In this document: in pieces, positions 1 to 4,807 of the stretch
Numbering within the stretch: the stretch's first letter is position 1
Layout: each line of letters starts with the position of its first letter
DNA from: a bacterium
GTDB taxonomy: Bacteria; Pseudomonadota; Gammaproteobacteria; Burkholderiales; Methylophilaceae
Direction of reading: 5' to 3'
Assembly (NCBI GenBank): GCA_027310505.1
Contig: DAIDAS010000295.1
Span: 1-11,612 of the forward strand
DNA: 11,612 nt
Notes under the pieces: model-generated
The model's input: only the letters and a program-made list of their open reading frames with translations
Database searches by the model: none
What the model was told of the DNA's origin: nothing
Program-made: the position numbers and the translations under genes

Positions 1-164
1 CTCCTGGAGACAGGAAAAATTTCCTGAATTTCCTGAAAAAAGAGAAAACTACTGGTTTTTTATAAAAATATTCTATAGAATTTTGGCACTCGGTTGCTGT
101 CTTTGAAGCATTAGAAGATGGGTCCGTACATCGGTTTTTAATTGTCTTTCTTAAGGGAAATAAA
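1..164 (+). other. AT-rich leader upstream of the small lipoprotein gene
   Basis: No gene is visible here. The stretch is much richer in A and T than the rest of the window. It holds an inverted repeat, CAGGAAA (11-17) and TTTCCTG (20-26), with a second copy of TTTCCTG at 29-35, and a perfect 12-base palindrome ATTCTATAGAAT at 70-81. TAGAAT at 76-81 could be a -10 box, but no convincing -35 lies at the right distance, so the start of transcription is not fixed. The ribosome site AAGGGA at 153-158 lies six bases before the ATG at 165. Confidence 0.5.
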
Positions 165-392
165 ATGACACGTTCCGTTCTGCTCGCCGCTCTGCTGGCT
201 CTGGCTCTGACTGCTTGTGGTAAGAAGGAAGAAGCTGCTCCTGCTGCTGACGCTGCTGCTCCTGCTGCCGCTGCTCCTGCTGCTGACGCTGCTGCTCCGG
301 CCGCTCCTGCTGCTGACGCTGCTGCTCCTGCAGCTGCTCCGGCCGCTGACGCTGCTGCTCCGGCCGCTGCTCCTGCTGAAGAAAAGAAGTAA
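165..392 (+). CDS. small Ala/Pro-rich lipoprotein with degenerate tandem repeats
   Basis: The 75-residue product begins with a short basic and hydrophobic signal peptide. The lipobox Leu-Thr-Ala-Cys is at residues 15-18, so Cys18 should be lipidated after cleavage by signal peptidase II. The mature part starts with Lys-Lys-Glu-Glu. It then consists almost only of Ala, Pro and Asp in about four units around PAADAAAPA, and ends in a charged EEKK tail. There is no folded domain, so a flexible periplasmic tether or spacer anchored to a membrane is the most one can infer. Asp2-type sorting avoidance is absent: the residue after Cys is Gly, which would allow export to the outer membrane. The ATG has a fair ribosome site at 153-158. 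The gene stands alone between an AT-rich leader and a strong terminator, so it is probably a monocistronic and possibly abundant transcript. I do not recognise a named family. It is not LptM, whose conserved segment after the Cys is missing. Confidence 0.8.
   Translation: MTRSVLLAALLALALTACGKKEEAAPAADAAAPAAAAPAADAAAPAAPAADAAAPAAAPAADAAAPAAAPAEEKK
244..378 (+). repeat. degenerate in-frame tandem repeat in the lipoprotein gene
   Basis: A core close to CTGCTGACGCTGCTGCTCC starts at 244, 280, 310 and 343 (CCGCTGACG... in the last copy). The copies are therefore 36, 30 and 33 bases apart, or 12, 10 and 11 codons. Every step is a multiple of three, so the frame is kept. Proline is written CCT or CCG and alanine GCT, GCC or GCA between the cores, which shows some drift after duplication. 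Confidence 0.85.
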
Positions 393-403
393 TCACTTCT
401 TTT
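382..403 (+). other. AT-rich hairpin across the lipoprotein stop codon
   Basis: AAAAGAAGT (382-390) is perfectly complementary to ACTTCTTTT (395-403), with the four-base loop AATC. The stop codon TAA at 390-392 lies at the top of the 5' arm and in the loop, and the 3' arm ends in a T run to 404. It could be a first weak terminator or a 3'-end stabiliser in front of the stronger hairpin at 411-438. Confidence 0.55.
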
Positions 404-410
404 TAGCAAT

Positions 411-438
411 AAAAAGGCCGACGCGAGTCGGCTTTTTT
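411..438 (+). terminator. strong intrinsic terminator, probably bidirectional
   Basis: GCCGAC (417-422) pairs with GTCGGC (427-432) around the loop GCGA. A run of A at 411-415 and a run of T at 433-438 flank the stem. Read on the plus strand it ends the lipoprotein transcript 18 bases after the stop. Read on the minus strand it has the same shape and lies 37 bases beyond the stop of the hydrolase gene, so it can end the dapA-bamC-hydrolase transcript too. Confidence 0.9.
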
Positions 439-474
439 ATTGGCTGTAACTCTGTATCTACCGGTAGTTTCTGC

Positions 475-1248
475 CTATCTCACTTGGCGCCAGTCGAATC
501 CGAACTCCTGGTTCGCAATACCTACCCATTCCATAGTACACCCTAAGGCTGAAGCCAGGGCCTGGCCTGCAAGTTCTGGCGTATTGTTTTTTTCGCTCAG
601 GTGCAGGGCGACAATGTGCTGCAGCTTGTCGTTGCCAAGCCTGCCCAGCAGCCCGGCTGCGGTATCGTTGTCGAGGTGGCCGTACCGGCCGCTGATGCGT
701 TGCTTGAGTGGCCACGCATAGGCCCCATTCATCAGCATGTCGAGGTCGTGGTTGCATTCCAGCGCGAGCGCGTCGCAGCCGCCCAACATTGTTTCGATAT
801 GCGGTGTACTGGTTCCGGTATCGGTAAGCACCCCCAACTTGCGGGCGCCATCGTGGAATACGTATTGCACCGGTTCGCCGGCGTCATGTGGCACGGGAAA
901 CGGGTGAACCTCGATGTCTCCGATGGAGAATGGGGTATGGCTGTCGATGACCTGGATTGCTGCATTGGAATTGTCCGGGATGTATCGCTTGGCATTGCGC
1001 AACGTACCGTGCGTAACCCAGACATTGATCCCGAACTTGGCCGCGAACTTGAATGCGCCTCCGGCATGGTCGTCGTGTTCGTGCGTGACCAGAATGCCGC
1101 TGATCTGCTCCGGGTCAAGTCCCAGCCGAGCCAGGCGGGTGACGGTTTCCCGGGTACCAAAGCCGCAATCCAGCATAAGGCGCGTTGCGCCTGCCTCGAC
1201 GACGAGTGCGTTGCCGGCACTGCCGCTGCCGAGCGAGGCAAAGCGCAT
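475..1248 (-). CDS. metallo-beta-lactamase-fold hydrolase, WalJ/YycJ-like
   Basis: The 257-residue product is a cytoplasmic metallo-beta-lactamase-fold hydrolase. The metal-binding set is complete: HxHxDH at His56, His58, Asp60 and His61, then His121, Asp143 in LTDTG, and His216 in ALHLSEKNN. The opening FASLGSGSAGNA and the segments ECNHD (164-168) and GHLDN (190-194) are typical of the YycJ/WalJ branch, whose members are reported or suspected to be nucleases acting on DNA. The exact substrate cannot be read from the sequence. The ATG overlaps the bamC stop by one base (TAATG) and has no clear ribosome site of its own, so translation probably depends on ribosomes finishing bamC. The length is normal for the family and nothing is missing. 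The gene ends 37 bases before the shared terminator at 411-438. Confidence 0.9.
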   Translation of the reverse strand: MRFASLGSGSAGNALVVEAGATRLMLDCGFGTRETVTRLARLGLDPEQISGILVTHEHDDHAGGAFKFAAKFGINVWVTHGTLRNAKRYIPDNSNAAIQVIDSHTPFSIGDIEVHPFPVPHDAGEPVQYVFHDGARKLGVLTDTGTSTPHIETMLGGCDALALECNHDLDMLMNGAYAWPLKQRISGRYGHLDNDTAAGLLGRLGNDKLQHIVALHLSEKNNTPELAGQALASALGCTMEWVGIANQEFGFDWRQVR

Positions 1249-2516
1249 TATTTCAGTTGTTCGTACAACATGCTCAGGATGCGATTGGCTGTAGCAGAGC
1301 GTTCGGCCTGGCCGCTCTTGTCCGTAACGTACACGATGCTGCCGCTCTCGCTATGATCGACCTTGATGCGGTACTGTTTTTCAGTTTCGGCCTTGGTCTT
1401 GTCGTCACCCCAGAACTTGAGCTTGTCCACCATGCCCTTGTCTTCCTTCTTGGGCTCGGGTTCCGGTTTTTTGTCCTTGTCGTCGTCGCCCCAGAACTTG
1501 AGCTTGTCCAGCAGCCCCTTCTTTTGCTCTGGCGCATCGTCGATCGTTACGTCTGAGTACTTGACGTAGAACAGGCCGCGCGAGCGGTCCTTGTCTTCCA
1601 CCAGGAAGCCGATGCGGTCCAGTGCCAAGCCGACGCGGCGCCATGCGCGGTCAAACTGATCGTTCAACGCCAGTGTGACGTTGCCTGTCTTGTCTTTCTC
1701 AAGAGTTGCACGCTTCTCCAGGGTCTGGTTGGCGAGTACGGTGCGTGACTGCTGTTCCGTGATCCCCAGTTTTACCATCAGGCGGCGCAGCAGTTCGGCA
1801 TCCAGGTCTTCGGCGTTGGCTTCAGCAGTTTTACCTTTACCCTTGCTGAAATCTTCGTTCTTGTAACCGGTATCTACTTCACCGTACACGGTGCGGACAC
1901 GCACTTTGCCGTCATCCGGGACGTCGCTGACCGAGCGGTGGCTCAGGTAGATTTCTGTCACGTTGTCTTCACTGCCGCGATCGATGCGGGTGCGGAATTT
2001 CTGCCGGTTTTTCAGGGCATTCATCTTATCCAGCCAGCCCTGGAACTTGTCCAGGTAGTTACCCTTGTCGTCCTTGGTCAGGTCGGCTGGGTCAACCCAT
2101 TCCGTTTCCATGACGCCGGTCTGCGGATTCTCGATGCGTACGGCAAAGCCGAGATCGGTCCAGAACTCGCGCACGACAGGCCAGACCTTTTCAGGTGGCG
2201 CCTGGACGACTAGCCAGCGCTGGGATCCTGCCCGTTCCAGCTTCACGTTGTCCGGTGAGGACAGCAGCTTTTCTTCTTCAGGCTGGGGGCCTGTCTGCCC
2301 TTGGCTGTAGGCCGAGTAGGTCGTGCCGCCGCCCGGCACCGAGTAGGTGTCGGAGGTGGAAGCTGAAGTCAGGTCGGGAGGAACTTCCAGTGGCTTGCCG
2401 CGCCCGGCGCCTTTGTACTCTGATGAGTTGTCAATGAATGGGATGGAATCGCAGGCTGAGAGCGAAAGTGCTGCCAGCAAGGGCAGGATCAGGCGGCGTG
2501 TGGTGCGTACGTTCAT
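1248..2516 (-). CDS. bamC: BamC (NlpB), outer-membrane assembly lipoprotein
   Basis: BamC is an accessory lipoprotein of the BAM complex, which inserts beta-barrel proteins into the outer membrane. The signal peptide runs from residue 1 with lipobox Leu-Ser-Ala-Cys, giving lipidated Cys22. Next comes an unstructured stretch with the conserved KPLEVPPDLT segment (41-50), the kind of tail that in E. coli lies on BamD. Two helix-grip-type domains follow, at about 93-250 and 278-422. At 422 residues it is longer than the E. coli protein (about 344), partly from a charged insert at about 329-380 that repeats LDKLKFWGDD / VDKLKFWGDD. I chose the ATG at 2514-2516, not the in-frame ATG 18 codons upstream. 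It has AGGA at 2525-2528 eight bases ahead and gives a proper signal peptide. The gene starts 10 bases after dapA and its ribosome site overlaps the dapA stop, so the two are surely co-transcribed. dapA-bamC adjacency is also seen in E. coli. Confidence 0.92.
   Translation of the reverse strand: MNVRTTRRLILPLLAALSLSACDSIPFIDNSSEYKGAGRGKPLEVPPDLTSASTSDTYSVPGGGTTYSAYSQGQTGPQPEEEKLLSSPDNVKLERAGSQRWLVVQAPPEKVWPVVREFWTDLGFAVRIENPQTGVMETEWVDPADLTKDDKGNYLDKFQGWLDKMNALKNRQKFRTRIDRGSEDNVTEIYLSHRSVSDVPDDGKVRVRTVYGEVDTGYKNEDFSKGKGKTAEANAEDLDAELLRRLMVKLGITEQQSRTVLANQTLEKRATLEKDKTGNVTLALNDQFDRAWRRVGLALDRIGFLVEDKDRSRGLFYVKYSDVTIDDAPEQKKGLLDKLKFWGDDDKDKKPEPEPKKEDKGMVDKLKFWGDDKTKAETEKQYRIKVDHSESGSIVYVTDKSGQAERSATANRILSMLYEQLK
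1401..1510 (-). repeat. 29-base direct repeat inside bamC
   Basis: Positions 1401-1429 and 1482-1510 are identical except for one base (A at 1407, G at 1488). The period is 81 bases, or 27 codons, so the frame is kept. The copies encode the two KLKFWGDD segments of the BamC insert at residues 336-345 and 363-372. The near-identity points to a fairly recent duplication or to gene conversion between the copies. Confidence 0.88.
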
Positions 2517-2524
2517 GCAATTTT

Positions 2525-2528
2525 TCCT
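2525..2528 (-). promoter_or_regulatory. ribosome binding site that decides the bamC start
   Basis: Read on the minus strand, AGGA overlaps the dapA stop (TAGGA) and lies eight bases before the ATG at 2514-2516. The longer reading frame that starts inside dapA has no comparable site and would bury the signal peptide. Confidence 0.7.
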
Positions 2529-3402
2529 AGATGATTTCTGCGCTGCGCATGGCGTCGCGCAACGTCTCATGATATTGGTTTGCCAGCGGTGTCAGCGGAA
2601 GGCGGATGCCGGACTGGATCAATCCCATTTCGCTTACGACCCACTTGACCGGAATGGGGTTCGCTTCGACGAACAATTTTTGATGCAGCGGGAACAGTTT
2701 GTGGTTGATGTCGCGCGCACGACTGACATCGCCGGCGAAAGCGGCGGCGCACATCTCGTGCATGAGCTTGGGGGCGGCATTGGCGGTGACCGAGATCACG
2801 CCATGCGCGCCGAGCAGCATCAGTGCGAGCGCGGATGCATCGTCGCCGCTGTAGATGGCAAAATCCGCAGGGGCGCGGCGCAGCAGGTCGGTGCCGCGTT
2901 CGATACCGCCGGTCGCATCCTTGATGCCGATGATGTTGGGAATGGCGGCGAGGCGCAGGGCGGTATCGTTGCTGATGTCGCAGCCGGTGCGTCCCGGAAC
3001 GTTGTACAGGATCTGCGGGATGTCCACGGCCTCGGCCGCTGCCTTGAAGTGCTGGAACAGGCCCTCCTGCGATGGCTTGTTGTAGTAAGGGGCGACTAGC
3101 AGGCAGGCATCCGCACCGGCTTCCTTGGCCTGCTGCGTGAGCTCAATGGCCTCGCGCGTACAGTTGGCGCCGGTACCGGCGATGACCGGCACGCGACCTG
3201 CGGACTGCTCGACCGTGGTGCGGATGAGCAGGCAATGTTCTTCGAAATCCACGGTGGGAGATTCGCCGGTGGTACCGACGACGACGATGCCGTCCGTTCC
3301 CTGGGTGATGTGAAAATCGATCAGCGCTCGCAGGCGCGGAATATCGAGTGCGCCATCCGGCAGCATGGGTGTGACGATGGCGACGAGACTGCCTTTCAGC
3401 AT
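2527..3402 (-). CDS. dapA: 4-hydroxy-tetrahydrodipicolinate synthase
   Basis: DapA condenses pyruvate with aspartate semialdehyde, the first committed step to diaminopimelate and lysine, in the cytoplasm. With the start at 3402 the protein has 291 residues, and the catalytic residues take the same numbers as in the E. coli enzyme: Thr44 and Thr45 in GTTGES, Tyr107, Tyr133 in YNVPGRTG, Arg138 and the Schiff-base Lys161 in GIKDATGG. An in-frame ATG two codons upstream (3406-3408) has AGG touching it. The chosen ATG has AGGA at a normal five-base distance (3408-3411), and the residue numbering agrees. The enzyme is a tidy full-length TIM barrel. It is the first gene of the minus-strand operon with bamC and the hydrolase. 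A candidate promoter lies just upstream at 3436-3465. Confidence 0.96.
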   Translation of the reverse strand: MLKGSLVAIVTPMLPDGALDIPRLRALIDFHITQGTDGIVVVGTTGESPTVDFEEHCLLIRTTVEQSAGRVPVIAGTGANCTREAIELTQQAKEAGADACLLVAPYYNKPSQEGLFQHFKAAAEAVDIPQILYNVPGRTGCDISNDTALRLAAIPNIIGIKDATGGIERGTDLLRRAPADFAIYSGDDASALALMLLGAHGVISVTANAAPKLMHEMCAAAFAGDVSRARDINHKLFPLHQKLFVEANPIPVKWVVSEMGLIQSGIRLPLTPLANQYHETLRDAMRSAEII

Positions 3403-3435
3403 GGGCATCCTGAATTTGGGTAATTAAACCTGTTT

Positions 3436-3465
3436 ATTCTAACCGAAAGTGGTCTTCGGAGTGAA
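3436..3465 (-). promoter_or_regulatory. candidate sigma-70 promoter for dapA
   Basis: On the minus strand, TTCACT (3465-3460) is followed after 18 bases by TAGAAT (3441-3436). These match the consensus boxes at four and five of six positions. Transcription would start near 3429, leaving a leader of about 27 bases. An inverted repeat, CCGAA / TTCGG (3443-3447 and 3455-3459), fills the spacer and could be an operator. Confidence 0.45.
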
Positions 3466-3532
3466 TTTCGATCGGTGTCGAGGTGGCTGTCGCTATAGAA
3501 ATGATTGTTATGGAACTAGAACGATATATTCT

Positions 3533-3561
3533 TTGTCATGCATAAACGTCGGGTTTATAGT
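3533..3561 (+). promoter_or_regulatory. sigma-70-type promoter for the rnf operon
   Basis: TTGTCA at 3533-3538 and TATAGT at 3556-3561 each match consensus at five of six positions, with the ideal 17-base spacer. Transcription would begin at about 3568, giving a leader of about 109 bases before the rnfA ATG. No sigma-54 site or SoxR-like symmetric operator was recognised. Confidence 0.65.
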
Positions 3562-3676
3562 GACGGCCTTATTCTGCATTTCCCCGAAACCGGCTTTACG
3601 CCTGATGTGGTGGGTGGTTGATGGAATCGGCGGTGCGGACGATAATTCCAACTTTAAACGATTGTCTGGTTTTCGC

Positions 3677-4255
3677 ATGCTCGAAAGCTATATCCTGATA
3701 CTGGTCAGCACGATCCTGGTCAACAATATCGTGCTGGTCAAAATACTGGGGCTGTGCCCTTTCATGGGGGTTTCCAAGAAATTGGAAGCCTCGATGGCCA
3801 TGGGGTTCGCCACCACGTTCGTGCTGACGGTCGGTTCCGGTACCAGCTACCTGATCAATGAATATTTGCTGGGAACCGACCTGTTCTATCTGCGTACACT
3901 GTCTTTCATCGTTGTGATCGCCGGTGTCGTGCAATTTACCGAAATGGTGATCGAAAAGACCAGTCCGGTACTCTACCAGGCGCTGGGCATTTATCTGTCC
4001 TTGATTACTACCAACTGCGCCGTGCTCGGGATTCCGTTGCTCAACGCGCAATCCAACCATAACTTCACGGAGTCCCTGCTGTTTGGATTTGGGGGCTCTG
4101 TCGGTTTCTCACTGGTGCTGGTGCTATTCGCATCGATGCGCGAACGCATGGAGGCTGCCGATGTGCCCGGACCTTTCAGGGGTTCTGCCATCGCCATGGT
4201 CACTGCGGGATTGATGAGTCTTGCCTTCATGGGTTTTGCGGGTCTTATTCGTTAA
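3677..4255 (+). CDS. rnfA: RnfA (RsxA), membrane subunit of the Rnf complex
   Basis: RnfA is an inner-membrane subunit of the Rnf/Rsx ferredoxin-NAD electron-transfer complex. The 192-residue protein is almost wholly hydrophobic, with about six membrane segments, matching the usual length (about 193). It opens with the family's NNIVLVKILGLCPFMGVSKK (16-35). Cys27 in LGLCPF and Cys114 in TTNCAVLG are the conserved pair. In structures of Rnf and its relative Nqr, such Cys pairs from this subunit and its homologue RnfE hold a buried iron-sulfur cluster. I chose the ATG at 3677 because the protein then starts as other RnfA proteins do. Longer in-frame starts add unrelated residues. There is no good ribosome site before this ATG, which is unusual for the first gene of an operon. 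The stop directly abuts the rnfB ATG (TAAATG). Confidence 0.95.
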   Translation: MLESYILILVSTILVNNIVLVKILGLCPFMGVSKKLEASMAMGFATTFVLTVGSGTSYLINEYLLGTDLFYLRTLSFIVVIAGVVQFTEMVIEKTSPVLYQALGIYLSLITTNCAVLGIPLLNAQSNHNFTESLLFGFGGSVGFSLVLVLFASMRERMEAADVPGPFRGSAIAMVTAGLMSLAFMGFAGLIR

Positions 4256-4807
4256 ATGATTACGGCTTTATTGGTGATGATCGGCCTGGCGTTGCTGCTA
4301 GGCGTCGTTCTTGGCTACTCTGCGCTTAAATTCAAGGTGGAGGGCGATCCGCTGGTCGACAAGATCGACGCGATCCTGCCCCAGACCCAGTGCGGCCAGT
4401 GCGGCTATCCGGGCTGCAAGCCCTACGCGACCGCGATCGCCAAGGGTGAGGCTGACATCAACCAATGTCCGCCGGGGGGCGAGGCCGGCATGCGTGCGCT
4501 GGCAGATTTTCTGGGGGTGGAGCCCAAGCCGCTCAATGCCGAATGCGGCCAGCCGAAACCGAAGTCGGTGGCGGTGATCGACGAACATGTTTGCATCGGT
4601 TGCACGTTGTGCATTCAGGCCTGTCCGGTCGATGCCATTCTGGGTGCGGCAAAACATATGCATACCGTGATCGCTTCTGAATGCACCGGTTGCGAACTGT
4701 GCGTGGCGCCGTGTCCGGTGGACTGCATTACCATGGCGCCGATTCCGGAAAAAGTGGGCAACTGGAAATGGCGTTACCCCGTCATAGAGCTGAAGCAGGT
4801 CGCATGA
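4256..4807 (+). CDS. rnfB: RnfB (RsxB), polyferredoxin subunit
   Basis: RnfB is the membrane-anchored iron-sulfur subunit that exchanges electrons with ferredoxin-like donors on the cytoplasmic side. The 183 residues hold one N-terminal membrane helix (about 3-22) and a 4Fe-4S domain with Cys46, Cys49, Cys54 and Cys71 in the CGQCGYPGC context. Two ferredoxin clusters follow, CxxCxxCxxxCP, at Cys113/116/119/123 and Cys143/146/149/153. The length is close to that of E. coli RsxB (about 192). There is no extra ferredoxin repeat of the kind seen in longer RnfB proteins. It starts on the base after the rnfA stop, and its own stop overlaps the rnfC start by four bases (ATGA), so translation of the three genes is probably coupled. 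Confidence 0.97.
   Translation: MITALLVMIGLALLLGVVLGYSALKFKVEGDPLVDKIDAILPQTQCGQCGYPGCKPYATAIAKGEADINQCPPGGEAGMRALADFLGVEPKPLNAECGQPKPKSVAVIDEHVCIGCTLCIQACPVDAILGAAKHMHTVIASECTGCELCVAPCPVDCITMAPIPEKVGNWKWRYPVIELKQVA

Larger units (their letters stand above)
3403..3676. other. divergent intergenic region between dapA and rnfA
   Basis: No conserved gene is seen. The rnfA frame is open back to 3449, with in-frame ATGs at 3449 and 3605, but the extra residues do not look like any RnfA start. The region carries a good promoter toward rnfA (3533-3561), a weaker one toward dapA (3436-3465), a small inverted repeat at 3443-3459, and a possible 25-codon upstream frame at 3621-3698. No strong hairpin or recognised riboswitch was seen in the rnfA leader. 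Confidence 0.6.

Noticed and set aside
84..98. TGGCAC and TTGCT resembling a sigma-54 promoter before the lipoprotein gene.
   Set aside because: The GG and GC elements are one base too close, and sigma-54 promoters tolerate spacing changes poorly. No activator site was seen.
122..140. CCG-TACAT-CGG followed by T residues as a possible terminator or attenuator in the lipoprotein leader.
   Set aside because: The stem is only three base pairs, too weak to support a call.
151..396. A Gln/Glu/Arg-rich minus-strand frame over the lipoprotein repeats.
   Set aside because: It is the complement of repeated Ala, Pro and Asp codons. It has no start context and would run through the terminator region.
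601..1356. A 251-codon plus-strand frame opposite the hydrolase gene.
   Set aside because: The minus-strand product has a complete metal-binding set, and the plus-strand product has no recognisable motif and crosses the bamC boundary.
2517..2570. An 18-residue extension of BamC starting inside dapA.
   Set aside because: It would place a non-signal sequence before the lipoprotein signal peptide. The ATG at 2514-2516 has a good ribosome site.
3449..3676. An N-terminal extension of RnfA from the in-frame ATGs at 3449 or 3605.
   Set aside because: The added residues are not RnfA-like. The ATG at 3677 gives the normal length and the normal start, and the extension would cross the likely promoter.
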